64,000 nucleotides of DNA. Source: Bacteroides sp. GTDB taxonomy: Bacteria > Bacteroidota > Bacteroidia > Bacteroidales > Bacteroidaceae. Below, piece after piece: positions 50,929 through 60,350 of the stretch. Within the stretch, counting starts at the first letter, position 1, and each line of letters opens with the position of its first letter. Under the pieces are notes generated by a model. It was not told where the DNA came from and ran no database searches. It was given only the letters and a program-made list of their open reading frames with translations. The stretch spans positions 1 through 64,000 of the forward strand of contig DXWV01000037.1 of assembly GCA_019416685.1 (NCBI GenBank), read 5' to 3'. Position numbers and translations under genes: made by a program.

Positions 50929-51453
50929 TTATTTCACTTTTTCAATAGTATCCGAATCAACAGTAACCAATGCACATCCCAACCCTGCAATACGAAGCAT
51001 TAGTTTATTCTTACCCTGACAATCAAGCAATTCACCAGTTGCCCCTTTCAGTTGCCCCTGAGTTACACGAACCGTTATTCCCGGAGTCAGTTCTTCAGCA
51101 AATTCAATAAATTCACCGGCATTTTCTACCATCGAACGAAAAACCTCCATCTGACATTCCGGAATAGAGACATAATGCCCTTCCTCGCGTAATAGGAAAC
51201 AAACTCCTTTTACACTTTTAACCTTAGCAACATCGCCCACTGGCAGATGCACAAAGATATAACCCGGAACAACAGGAATCATTACCTTTCTCTTACGATT
51301 GTTCCACAAACGAATTACAGACTGAAGTGGCAAATAGCTTTCAATGCCAGCTTTGTCGAGCCGTTCTTTCACTTTTTTTTCCGCTCTGCCGGCTGTATAG
51401 ACAGCATACCAGCAAGAAGTTTTTCCTTCTATTTCTCTGTTTGTTGTTTCCAT
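50929..51453 (-). CDS. upxY: UpxY-type transcription antiterminator (NusG paralogue)
   Basis: 174 residues. N-terminal NusG domain (WYAVYTAGRAEKKVKERLDK, YLPLQSVIRLW, VPGYIFVHLP) and a C-terminal KOW domain (ITVRVTQGQLKGATGELL). UpxY proteins let RNA polymerase read long capsule operons; each acts on its own locus. Here it is the third gene, after Wza and Wzz genes, and overlaps wzz by 25 bases, whereas UpxY normally heads the locus. Confidence 0.86.
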   Translation of the reverse strand: METTNREIEGKTSCWYAVYTAGRAEKKVKERLDKAGIESYLPLQSVIRLWNNRKRKVMIPVVPGYIFVHLPVGDVAKVKSVKGVCFLLREEGHYVSIPECQMEVFRSMVENAGEFIEFAEELTPGITVRVTQGQLKGATGELLDCQGKNKLMLRIAGLGCALVTVDSDTIEKVK

Positions 51454-52550
51454 CCCTTTAATAAGTCTTTAACAAAAAGAATCCATCCCACACTACCAAC
51501 GCCTGCCAGAAATACAAAGCCAATAAGAATCATGATTTTATTAGGTTTCGCGGGCTTTAAAGGCACCGTCGCTGGTTGTACTACTGTATATACAGGAGTA
51601 ATCTCCTGCACTTTAGCCTTGGCCATCTGCAATTGCTGAGCAACCTGATTGTATACCCCATAAGCAAGGCTCATCTCATTTTGCAAACGCTCTTGTTCTG
51701 TACGAACACTGTGTAAAACGATATTCTGATTCCCATCGGCATACCGGGCATACTTTTGTTGTGCTGCATAATAGTTAGCCTTGGCTTCATCATATAATTT
51801 TTCAGTAAACTTCAGGTCATGCCGAGCCTTGTTGGTACGATAATCTGTAATATAATTCTGCAAACGACGCATCACAGTATCAGTCAATGCAGCTGATATC
51901 AATGGATCTTGCATAGTAACAGACAAGGTAGTCACCCCAGTCTTTTTATCTACAGATACAGAAATGCGCTTACTCAAAGCATCTGCAATAGCAGCTTCAT
52001 CTTTAGTTAGCATAAATGGATTAACTTTACCATCTCCCTGTCCGGTAGGTTCGTCCTTAAACAAAGAAACCACCCATCCTAAAGCTTTAAATGGTACAGA
52101 TATAATAGTTCCCCACCACGGGCTTCTTTGATGTTCATCCAGATAGTCGTATAAACGAGTTTTTAACTCACCTTTTTGATCTTCTACCTTTACATCAAAC
52201 AACTCCGTCAGAAAAGGGGTTGAACTTACAATATCCGGATATAACTCAGGAAAAAGAGCATCATCACCTCCGGAATTACCCAAGTTAACACCCGCCATGG
52301 CAGCCAGGGCTCCCATGCTCCCACCTGTTGATTTTCCTGTTGTCTCAGGAGCAAGTGTCACACTGGTAGCATACTCTTTAGGGATACTAAAAGCAACTAC
52401 AAGTGCTACTATTACAGCAATCCCACAAGTTTTGAAAACCAATTTACGGTTAGCCCAAACCTTTTTGGCCAACTCTATCAAATCTATTTCCTGCTCCTCA
52501 ACAGGCTGAGGTATTTTATTTTTATCAGTTTCTTCGTTCATGTTATCCAC
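51429..52550 (-). CDS. Wzz-like chain-length determinant
   Basis: 373 residues with two membrane segments (about 38-58 and 340-360) around a periplasmic coiled domain (about 170-300) and the N-terminal IDLIELAKKVWANRKLVFKT; the late PATVPLKPAKPNK is the usual Pro-rich Wzz motif before the second helix. Controls O-polysaccharide or capsule chain length. There is no tyrosine kinase domain. Confidence 0.85.
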   Translation of the reverse strand: MDNMNEETDKNKIPQPVEEQEIDLIELAKKVWANRKLVFKTCGIAVIVALVVAFSIPKEYATSVTLAPETTGKSTGGSMGALAAMAGVNLGNSGGDDALFPELYPDIVSSTPFLTELFDVKVEDQKGELKTRLYDYLDEHQRSPWWGTIISVPFKALGWVVSLFKDEPTGQGDGKVNPFMLTKDEAAIADALSKRISVSVDKKTGVTTLSVTMQDPLISAALTDTVMRRLQNYITDYRTNKARHDLKFTEKLYDEAKANYYAAQQKYARYADGNQNIVLHSVRTEQERLQNEMSLAYGVYNQVAQQLQMAKAKVQEITPVYTVVQPATVPLKPAKPNKIMILIGFVFLAGVGSVGWILFVKDLLKGWKQQTEK

Positions 52551-52561
52551 GGTTTTTTATA

Positions 52562-54988
52562 TTATTTCTTCAATAAATTTGCAACCGTAGCTGCCATTGT
52601 ACCGATTGAAGCAGCCGAGGTAGTCAAGCCGATAATTTGTGCAATATCCACACGCTTACGTTCACGCTTCGTTGGAATAATGATTTCGCATCCCGGCTCT
52701 ATTTTCGCTTTACGCAAACGTTTCACCCTTGATACTGTACCATTCATATACACAATATAAGCCTTACTCTTCTTAGCACGAGCTCCATAGCCACCTGCCT
52801 GATCAATATAATGTCCTAACTTAGCTCCTTTCTTATATAATACGGTATTGGGATACATCACCTCACCATTAATTCGAACTGTACTCAAATATTCAGGCAC
52901 TATCAGCTGATCCCCTTCACGTAAGACCATATCATAATCAGAACCCGGATTCTGCAATGCTTTGTCCAGTTCAATGCCCACTGTATATTGTTCACTTAAC
53001 GCAAGACTTCCCAAAGCAACAGAGTCTTTACCACTACTATGAATAGCCATACGCAAAGTAGCACTGCGAAGAGCACGCTCTTCATCATTCATCCGACGGA
53101 TAAGACGGGCACCTTTTGCATAGGCATCAGCAGTCAAACCACCCGAACGGGCAACCAAATCAGACAAACGCTCACTCTTCTTCAACAAGGTATATCCACC
53201 GTCGAAAACAACTTCGCCCGAAATGCTGACTTTACGCTGCACCTGATAAGCAGGGCTACGACGTACTATAACTTCGTCATAAGGCTCCAACACAAATCCG
53301 GGAGTCCCATCAACAACATAGCCATCTTTTACAGAGAAAGTATACACTTCGCCCAAACGGCTGGTAGATGTCATTCCTCTGGAATCTTTCAAACGACGGG
53401 AGATATCTATTTTAACAGTAGATGCAGCTTCCAGCAAACCACCAGCTTGCACGATAAGGTCTTCTAATGTGGTATTTTCGGCATAAGGATATGTACCGGG
53501 ACGCGCAACTTGTCCTCCAATCGTAAATGCTCCGCGCTCCTGAAGTTCATGAATACTGGGAATTACCAATACATCATTCTTAATAAGAGGGATATCGGCC
53601 ACCGAACCATTCATCATACCTTTCAAATCAATAGGTATAACTTCTAATGTCAAATCTTCATGCTCACGGAATAATTGTGCACGATTCAAAAAAGCATCAC
53701 CTTTCAAACCTTCTGCTTTCCGGATCAGCTGTTTCACCGTATTCATATTACCACTTAGCTCATACATACCACTACGGTAAACAGCTCCGCGAACTTCAAC
53801 ACGATTCTCAAAACGATCCAGGATAGAACCTACAGTCACTGCGTCGCCATCGTCTAAATGGAATACGGAATAATCCATTTCGTCAATATTGAACAGCTTG
53901 TATTCACGTCCACTCTGACGTACCAGACGGACTCCTTTTGTATAAGCATCACCAGAGAACCCACCGGCATACTTTATCAAAGTAGCAAGTGTTTCGTTCT
54001 TCTTCATTTCATAATACATCGGACGTTTCACCTTACCCGATATATCAACCAGCTTCTCATAAGGAGGAACAATGATCACATCCCCTTCCATCAGGCGAAT
54101 ATCATCTAACAATTTTCCTTTTAAGATATAATCGTATACATCCAGATCGGCAATGCAGTTACTGCCACGCATCACTCTGATGCTACGCAAACTACCGATA
54201 TTGTTGACCCCTCCCGCACGATACAATGCATGAAATACTGTAGATAAAGAGGATAGCATATAAGTGCCCGGGACAGCAACTTCTCCCATTACATTAATTT
54301 GAATGGAACGTATCTGCCCTAGCGTCAGACGTACTTCAGATTCCGGATTGGTACCTGACACCTGTGAATAAATCTTACTGAATTCTTTTTTAAGAAAGCT
54401 ATTTGCTTCTGTAACGGTCATGCCATTCAAATAAACCGGGCCTAACAGATTAACCATTATATTTCCCTCCGGAGAAATGGTCTTTCGCATACTGACTTCA
54501 TTGGCTCCCCATACATCAATAATAACTTCGTCACCGGGACCCAAACGATAATTAGGCGGAGTAGCCATATTGACATTGGGTTCAAATGTTAAATTCCGGC
54601 TATTAAAGATATTGCGACCAAATACTAAACGAGCTGCAGCAGCTGTACTTTTAGTAGTAGGGTCACTTACTTCTGTACTGATAACATCAAATGTTCCGGC
54701 TGTCACTTCATTAGAAGCATCCTGCCTCCTTTCTCTTTGTTGTGATGCAACACTTTGATCTACAACGGCAACATCGGCCCCCTGGCCCTCTTCGTATCGT
54801 TCTTTTATTCGTTCAGCCTGTTGTTTGGTTACGCCTCGTGCAGTCAATTCTGTTATAAGCTGCTTTTGATTCTTTCCCGATTTCTGGCCATCTTTCACAT
54901 ACTGGATTACTTGATCATCGGACATTTGTGCCATTACTGCCCCAGTCAAAGTAAACGTCAAAAAGAACAGTGTGATAAATCTACGCAT
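52562..54988 (-). CDS. Wza-like polysaccharide export protein with SLBB domains
   Basis: 808 residues, signal peptide (to about residue 20, AVMAQ). A polysaccharide-export domain (about 140-240: NYRLGPGDEVIIDVWGANE) is followed by several SLBB repeats (VRGAVYRSGMYELSGN, FTIGGQVARPGTYPY, VSISGEVVFDGGYTL, VRINGEVMYPNTV) and a C-terminal membrane helix. Forms the outer-membrane exit channel. Heads the cluster Wza-Wzz-UpxY-WbuC. A -7 box (TATATTTG, complement of 55036-55043) lies 48 bases upstream. Confidence 0.88.
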   Translation of the reverse strand: MRRFITLFFLTFTLTGAVMAQMSDDQVIQYVKDGQKSGKNQKQLITELTARGVTKQQAERIKERYEEGQGADVAVVDQSVASQQRERRQDASNEVTAGTFDVISTEVSDPTTKSTAAAARLVFGRNIFNSRNLTFEPNVNMATPPNYRLGPGDEVIIDVWGANEVSMRKTISPEGNIMVNLLGPVYLNGMTVTEANSFLKKEFSKIYSQVSGTNPESEVRLTLGQIRSIQINVMGEVAVPGTYMLSSLSTVFHALYRAGGVNNIGSLRSIRVMRGSNCIADLDVYDYILKGKLLDDIRLMEGDVIIVPPYEKLVDISGKVKRPMYYEMKKNETLATLIKYAGGFSGDAYTKGVRLVRQSGREYKLFNIDEMDYSVFHLDDGDAVTVGSILDRFENRVEVRGAVYRSGMYELSGNMNTVKQLIRKAEGLKGDAFLNRAQLFREHEDLTLEVIPIDLKGMMNGSVADIPLIKNDVLVIPSIHELQERGAFTIGGQVARPGTYPYAENTTLEDLIVQAGGLLEAASTVKIDISRRLKDSRGMTSTSRLGEVYTFSVKDGYVVDGTPGFVLEPYDEVIVRRSPAYQVQRKVSISGEVVFDGGYTLLKKSERLSDLVARSGGLTADAYAKGARLIRRMNDEERALRSATLRMAIHSSGKDSVALGSLALSEQYTVGIELDKALQNPGSDYDMVLREGDQLIVPEYLSTVRINGEVMYPNTVLYKKGAKLGHYIDQAGGYGARAKKSKAYIVYMNGTVSRVKRLRKAKIEPGCEIIIPTKRERKRVDIAQIIGLTTSAASIGTMAATVANLLKK

Positions 54989-55035
54989 AAGATATTCTGA
55001 TAAATCTTTTTTGAGTTTCTTTCTTAAATCGGGTA

Positions 55036-55500
55036 CAAATATAATACATTATTTTCATAATATACATTTATTTCATTCCGAAGTTTCAGAAAATACCTAA
55101 AACGAATAAATATGTTCAAAAATAGTACATAATGATATCTCGGTGCATAAAGATAAAAATTCTTTTTTACCAACTATCAATCTACAGAAAATCAGTATTC
55201 TATTAAAGTAAAACAACTATCAGACACCTTAATTTCTCCATACAACCACTATCTTTAAGCTATTTTTATATCAGCTTTTTTTTCATCGTTAGCAAAACAA
55301 ATATTTTCTTTAACATTTAACATTTAGCCTTATTGCTCTCCCATATTTCATAATATTGTAAATTCTATTTTATCTGCAAAGCCCTGTTTATACCAAAACT
55401 CCCCATTAATTCCTTCCCTACTACCTACATTTTATTAATATTGAAAATGTAAAACTAATCGCCGAAACCCGACTTTGATAGTGACTACAAATACACTATA
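55036..55500. other. AT-rich region between polysaccharide genes and tRNA
   Basis: Carries the candidate -7 box for the Wza-like gene at 55036-55043 (minus strand, no clear -33). I looked for long inverted repeats of the invertible capsule-promoter type and found none. No gene visible. Confidence 0.5.
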
Positions 55501-55532
55501 ATAATTATTATCAAAAAAAGATTAGCTTTCTT

Positions 55533-55562
55533 TTTGTTTTTTCAAATAAAGCTGTAATTTTG
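55533..55562 (+). promoter_or_regulatory. Promoter of tRNA-Thr
   Basis: TTTG (55533-55536), an 18-base spacer, TAATTTTG (55555-55562); 20 bases before the tRNA. Confidence 0.65.
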
Positions 55563-55581
55563 CACGCCGTAAACGAATCCT

Positions 55582-55654
<73 letters not shown>

Positions 55655-55670
55655 CATTACAAAAAGAAGC

Positions 55671-55783
55671 GTAATACATAGATTATTAATGTATTACAAT
55701 AGTTCATTCTAATGTTGCAGTTATAAAAAAAGACTAACTTTCCCACCCGTGGGAAAGAACATGGTACTAAAAACGGTACTAAA
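55671..55783. promoter_or_regulatory. Palindromes and direct repeats before the first integrase
   Basis: GTAATACAT (55671-55679) and ATGTATTAC (55689-55697) form an inverted repeat. CTTTCCCAC-CC-GTGGGAAAG (55738-55757) is a perfect 9-base-arm palindrome. GGTACTAAA occurs twice (55763-55771 and 55775-55783), 12 bases apart. Likely attachment or recombinase-binding sequences. Confidence 0.55.
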
Positions 55784-55806
55784 GGCGTCTTTTAAATATA
55801 ACTAAT

Positions 55807-57051
55807 ATGGCAACATTATCATTTATTATTCGCCCAACTTGCCCCACTTCTGAGGGCAAATATCCAATTTATCTTAAAATTACCGCAAAAGGTAAAAAAG
55901 CTCTCATAAAAATGGAGTATCAAGTTAACGATATCTGCCAATTTTGTAACGGCAAAGTTACATCAAGGGTAGACGCTACAATGATGAACAAAAAATTATT
56001 ATTTGAGATAAAGAAATACAAAGAAAGATTATCCTATATTGAAAATGAGGATTGCTACACAGCGTCACAGTTAAAAACAATACTTACACAGCAGGAGAAA
56101 GTAGCACCTTCCGTCATTACATTCAATGACTTTATGAGACTTCGCATAGATGAGCTTTCAAAAGAAGGCAGGAAAAGTTATGCAGATATGAATCGGGATA
56201 CACTAAAGGTTTTTCAATCGGCGGAAGGGGAAATACCAATGGTTATTATGAATCATATAACTATAGAACACTTTGATAAGTGGTTGAAAGCACATAATTA
56301 CCGAGATGGAGGAAGACAGATGCGTTTATGTCATATAAAGGCAAGAGTTAACGAAGCCATTAAAGATGGATTATTGCGATGTGAGGTTCATCCGTTCGCT
56401 TATACGCGACTTCCAACTCCTGATATCAAAGAGCTTGATATTAGCGTAGAAAGTATAAGAAAGATAGTTAATTGCGACGTCTCGTATAGTAAAAGGTTGT
56501 CACTTGCTAAAGATGTTTTTCTACTTTCATTTTACACCGGAGGAACAAACTTTGCCGACCTGGTACAAATAGATTTCTCGAGAGATGAAATTGAATACGA
56601 TCGCCAAAAGAGCAAAGATCATAAACGTAAAAATAGAACCACGAGAATCGGTATAATACCGGAAGCGCGCCAAATGATTAATAAGTATATGGGTAGAAAT
56701 GGAATATTAGATTTCGGATACGATTATACACAGAAAAACCTACAGCGTTATATAAATTCATGTTTGAAACTATTGGCAAAAGAATTGAATATAGAAAAAA
56801 GCCTAACATATTATTCAGCAAGAAAGACATTTGCTCAATTCGCCTCAGAAATAGGAATTCCCTATCCTATTATAGAATATTGTTTAGGACACTCTATAAA
56901 AACAGGGATTACTATCAACTCATACGTAAAAGTTAAACCACAACAGGCAAACATTGCGATATCACGAGTGGTAGAGTACATTAAAAATCCTGATGCATTT
57001 AAGGAATATATAAATCTACGTGCACAAATGCAAATGATGGCATTTTCCTAA
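55807..57051 (+). CDS. Tyrosine recombinase (integrase) next to tRNA-Thr
   Basis: 414 residues with an N-terminal arm domain (about 1-90), SAM-like core (105-195) and catalytic domain (210-400). C-terminal active-site motifs: YYSARKTFAQF (Arg with Lys in the usual His place), YCLGHSIKTG and the nucleophile Tyr in NSYVK. At the first-arginine position the sequence reads FYTGGTNFADL, without Arg. It should integrate the element at the tRNA gene. Terminator follows at 57084-57117. Confidence 0.86.
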   Translation: MATLSFIIRPTCPTSEGKYPIYLKITAKGKKALIKMEYQVNDICQFCNGKVTSRVDATMMNKKLLFEIKKYKERLSYIENEDCYTASQLKTILTQQEKVAPSVITFNDFMRLRIDELSKEGRKSYADMNRDTLKVFQSAEGEIPMVIMNHITIEHFDKWLKAHNYRDGGRQMRLCHIKARVNEAIKDGLLRCEVHPFAYTRLPTPDIKELDISVESIRKIVNCDVSYSKRLSLAKDVFLLSFYTGGTNFADLVQIDFSRDEIEYDRQKSKDHKRKNRTTRIGIIPEARQMINKYMGRNGILDFGYDYTQKNLQRYINSCLKLLAKELNIEKSLTYYSARKTFAQFASEIGIPYPIIEYCLGHSIKTGITINSYVKVKPQQANIAISRVVEYIKNPDAFKEYINLRAQMQMMAFS

Positions 57052-57083
57052 AAAAACATTCAAAAATTTGCAAAATTGACACC

Positions 57084-57117
57084 GCCCCGCAATTGAGCCG
57101 TTGCGGGGCTTTTTTTA
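57084..57117. terminator. Strong bidirectional terminator
   Basis: GCCCCGCAA (57084-57092) and TTGCGGGGC (57101-57109), then a T-run to 57117. It ends the integrase, and the minus-strand gene stops within it. Confidence 0.85.
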
Positions 57118-57360
57118 TTCAGTTTTTCCTTCTACCTTCTCTCTAAACTCCCACAGATGTTCAATCGTAGGATGGAACGTAGGATTCTCCCAATGAGACG
57201 AGATAGTAGCTATTGCACTATTAAGATAGACTTCACAATCAAGTATCTTTGTACATTTGTTAAGTTGATAGGGGGCTTCAGGATATGTCTTATTTTCAAG
57301 CATATTCTTTGCCCAGGAGAGTAGTTCTTGTACTGCTTCGTAATCGTAATTATGTGCCAT
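57115..57360 (-). CDS. Small acidic protein, DUF6965-like
   Basis: 81 residues, soluble, no signal peptide. It has a compact helical pattern with LPxAP-like YPEAPYQLNKCTKILDCEVYLNSA and ENPTFHPTIEHLW, reminiscent of DUF6965 of Bacteroides (from memory). Two -7 boxes lie on the minus strand at 57378-57385 and 57398-57405. Function unknown. Confidence 0.55.
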   Translation of the reverse strand: MAHNYDYEAVQELLSWAKNMLENKTYPEAPYQLNKCTKILDCEVYLNSAIATISSHWENPTFHPTIEHLWEFREKVEGKTE

Positions 57361-57460
57361 GATTTTTAATTTTCCGGCAAATATATAGAGAATCTCGCAA
57401 AGATAGGCAAAATCAGGAAGAATAGAGTAAGTGTTTGGTTATTAGAATTGTTCGGCGTTG

Positions 57461-57516
57461 TTTCGCTATATTCTTCTGGTAGGCTAAATGGAAGAATATA
57501 GAGCAGTTAAGCGAAA
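57461..57516. repeat. Nested inverted repeat before the tandem integrases
   Basis: CTATATTCTTC (57466-57476) and GAAGAATATAG (57491-57501) are exact complements, enclosed by TTTCGC (57461-57466) and GCGAAA (57511-57516). Possible recombinase or attachment site. The rest of 57361-57700 shows no gene. Confidence 0.5.
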
Positions 57517-57727
57517 GATTTGCTACCTAAGTACTGCCTTTTTAATTGGCCAGATTAGGAAGTAAAAACAACCTAAATAAAGATAATCACCTCAAAGAAC
57601 ACTTGTTTTTCTTAAAACGTCTTTCAAAAATAACCCTTTTTTCGCACTAACAACGAAAAGACGGGTTTTGAATACAAAATTGGAGTTTGCTTCCTGTTGG
57701 CTCCATATTTTATATCACTGAAAATAA

Positions 57728-57763
57728 CTCTGTTACAAGTAATTTTACACTTAAATAACAGAG
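57728..57763 (+). promoter_or_regulatory. Inverted repeat at the start of the second integrase
   Basis: CTCTGTTA (57728-57735) and TAACAGAG (57756-57763), 20 bases apart, end two bases before the ATG at 57766. A candidate operator or mRNA hairpin that covers the start. Confidence 0.45.
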
Positions 57764-57765
57764 TC

Positions 57766-58986
57766 ATGAAACAAGAAGTAAAGGTGTCTTTCTACCTAAA
57801 AAGAAATGAAACGAAAAAGGATGGAAAAAGCCCTGTAATGGTAAGGCTTTCAATCGGAAAATTCTCCGAAACTATCTTTAGTGCAAAAATGACCGTTCCG
57901 GCAGACCTATGGGCATCCGGCCGTGCCACAGGTAAAAGCCATACGGCAATCGAGATCAACCTAAAGTTGGATGAAATCAGAGCATCCGCCCTGTCATATT
58001 ACCGTGAACTTTCGGCAGTAAGGGACGGTGTGACAGCCGAAGATGTGAAGAATCTTTTGCTGGGCATGGCATCCGGGCAGGAAACCCTACTATCTTATTT
58101 CCGCACCCATAACGAAAATTTCGATAAACGTATCGGTGTAAACCGCAAAAAGGGCTCGGAAAAAGGATATTGGCAAGCCTTTAATCATCTTACAAATTTT
58201 CTGAAAGAAAAATATCGACTTTCGGATATTCCTTTCGCTGCGTTGGATAGGTCGTTTATTGATAAGTTCGATCTCTATCTAAAAATTGACCGTCGGCTTG
58301 CACTGGGTACGATTGTATTATTAACTACCAGGTTGGGCACTATTATCAGTGATGCTATAGCCGAAGGGATTATAACTAAAAATCCATTCATCGGATATGA
58401 AGCCGAACGACCAGAGCGGCAACAAAAATATCTTACCCGCAAGGAATTGAATAAACTGATAACAACTCCGCTTGCCACTCCCAAACAATATCTTATCCGT
58501 GATTTATTCCTCTTTTCGTGCTATACCGGAATCCCGTACTGCGATATGTGCAAATTAACTGAAGAGGATGTTTCTGTAGCCGATGATGATGTAGTTTGGA
58601 TAAAAACATTCCGGGAGAAAACCGGGATAGAATATGAAATTCCTCTGCTCGAAATTCCTTTTCAAATTCTTGAACGTTATCGTGGAACGACATCCAACGG
58701 ACGGCTATTACCGATGTATCTCAATAGTGAATTAAACAGGGAATTAAAAAATATCGCCCGTATATGCGGAATTTCCCGGCGGCTTACCTGGCATTGCGGA
58801 AGACACACATACGCAACAGAAATCACACTCTCACAGGGGGTTCCTATCGAAACCGTAAGCCGGATGCTCGGACATAACCAGATTAAAACGACACAGATTT
58901 ATGCGAAAATCACCAATGATAAGATTGATGAGGATATGAAAGCATTGGAGAAACGTCTCGCCGGAAAATTCAAATTTGCTATTTAA
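57766..58986 (+). CDS. Tyrosine recombinase, first of a tandem pair
   Basis: 406 residues from the ATG at 57766 (the frame opens at 57697). N-terminal arm-binding domain, SAM-like core (about 120-205), catalytic domain with CYTGIPYCDM (no Arg in the usual first-arginine place), HCGRHTYATEI with His and Arg, MLGHNQI and catalytic Tyr in IYAKI. Typical of Bacteroides conjugative-transposon integrases that come in pairs. Stop is 20 bases before the next integrase. Confidence 0.87.
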   Translation: MKQEVKVSFYLKRNETKKDGKSPVMVRLSIGKFSETIFSAKMTVPADLWASGRATGKSHTAIEINLKLDEIRASALSYYRELSAVRDGVTAEDVKNLLLGMASGQETLLSYFRTHNENFDKRIGVNRKKGSEKGYWQAFNHLTNFLKEKYRLSDIPFAALDRSFIDKFDLYLKIDRRLALGTIVLLTTRLGTIISDAIAEGIITKNPFIGYEAERPERQQKYLTRKELNKLITTPLATPKQYLIRDLFLFSCYTGIPYCDMCKLTEEDVSVADDDVVWIKTFREKTGIEYEIPLLEIPFQILERYRGTTSNGRLLPMYLNSELNRELKNIARICGISRRLTWHCGRHTYATEITLSQGVPIETVSRMLGHNQIKTTQIYAKITNDKIDEDMKALEKRLAGKFKFAI

Positions 58987-59005
58987 TGACTTAATATATT
59001 CAATT

Positions 59006-60346
59006 ATGGAAGCAAGAAAAAAAGAAGATAAGAAAGAAAAACGGCGTAGCACGTTTGCAATATTATTCTATATCAACCGTACCAAAATCCGTAAGGACGG
59101 CATGTGTCAACTATTGTGTAATATAAGTATTGATGCCGAATCTGAACAGGTAGGAACGAAAGTTTCCGTTAATCCGTCCCTTTGGGATTCATCGGCAGGT
59201 CGTGCTTCAGGACGTAGTCAAAATGCACTTCAAGTAAACAAGTCCATTGACCAGCTTACAGAACGCATTAAGAACCATCATAAAGAAATAAAGGATAGCT
59301 TGGGATTTGTTACAGCCGAACTTGTCAAGAACGCCCTGAAAGGTATTGCGCAAAAACCGCTTACACTACTGAAACTCTTTAAGGAGCATAATGATGAGTT
59401 TGAAAAACGTATTGGAGTTGATCGTAAAAAAGAAGCACATGCTCAGTATGTGGTGACTTATAATCATATTTCGGCATTTATCAGGAAAAAATACGATGCC
59501 GAGGATGTAACGCTCCGCAGTCTTGACCTTCGTTTTTATGAAGATTTCGACCTGTTTTTAAGGACAGAACGAGGGTTACAGCAGAAAACGGTACATCAAC
59601 ATTTATATACCCTCAAAAAAATGACAAAGCGGGCTTTCAATCAGGGAACGCTCCGGCGCGACCCTTATATGAAGCAGTTCCCCGAATTGCCACCGTTAAA
59701 GAGCCGACATTTGAAACTGGAAGATTTGGAGAAGTTGATGCTGTGCCAATTCGACAGAGCCAATTTACGCCGTGCCCGCGATTTGTTTGTATTTTCTACT
59801 TTCACCGGATTATGCCATGCCGACCTCACAAGGTTGTCTGACGAGCATATAGAACAAGCCTCAGACGGAAGCCTTTGGATACATATGAAAAGGCAGAAAA
59901 CCGGAATTGATTTCAATGTGCGTCTACTGGAAATCCCCCTGCAAATTATGGAAAAATACCGCACAGAGAAAAAGGATAAACATATATTTCATGTTTACGG
60001 ACGTACTTATATGGGAAAACTTTTGAAAGAAATAGCTCAGATTTGTGATACTGGACATATTTCATTTCATAAAGCCCGACATAATTTCGGAACGCATATT
60101 ACCCTTTCACAAGGCGTTCCCATTGAAACCGTAAGTCGGATGATGGGACATAAGAATATTACCACCACGCAGATATACGCTAAAGTAACCGACAAGAAAG
60201 TGGATGAGGATATGAAACGGCTTAGAACACGAACGGCATCCAAATCAAATAAAGTTGCTTTGTATGAAGATGAATCGCTCCGGGCAGCTATCCGTTATCC
60301 CGGAGAAAGAAAGAAAAATAAGAATGTTCAACCCTCAAACAATTAA
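59006..60346 (+). CDS. Tyrosine recombinase, second of a tandem pair
   Basis: 446 residues from the ATG at 59006. Same domain plan as the preceding gene and clearly homologous, sharing LSQGVPIETVSRM and TQIYAK. Active-site region: FTGLCHADL, HKARHNFGTHI, MMGHKNITTTQIYAKV. The Lys/Arg-rich start (KKEDKKEKRR) and basic tail (ERKKNKN) differ. The pair may be needed jointly for integration. Confidence 0.87.
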   Translation: MEARKKEDKKEKRRSTFAILFYINRTKIRKDGMCQLLCNISIDAESEQVGTKVSVNPSLWDSSAGRASGRSQNALQVNKSIDQLTERIKNHHKEIKDSLGFVTAELVKNALKGIAQKPLTLLKLFKEHNDEFEKRIGVDRKKEAHAQYVVTYNHISAFIRKKYDAEDVTLRSLDLRFYEDFDLFLRTERGLQQKTVHQHLYTLKKMTKRAFNQGTLRRDPYMKQFPELPPLKSRHLKLEDLEKLMLCQFDRANLRRARDLFVFSTFTGLCHADLTRLSDEHIEQASDGSLWIHMKRQKTGIDFNVRLLEIPLQIMEKYRTEKKDKHIFHVYGRTYMGKLLKEIAQICDTGHISFHKARHNFGTHITLSQGVPIETVSRMMGHKNITTTQIYAKVTDKKVDEDMKRLRTRTASKSNKVALYEDESLRAAIRYPGERKKNKNVQPSNN

Positions 60347-60350
60347 TAAA

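Noticed and set aside
55036..55500. Invertible promoter before the polysaccharide genes
   Set aside because: No pair of inverted repeats of about 20 bases around a promoter was found, so phase variation by inversion is not supported here.
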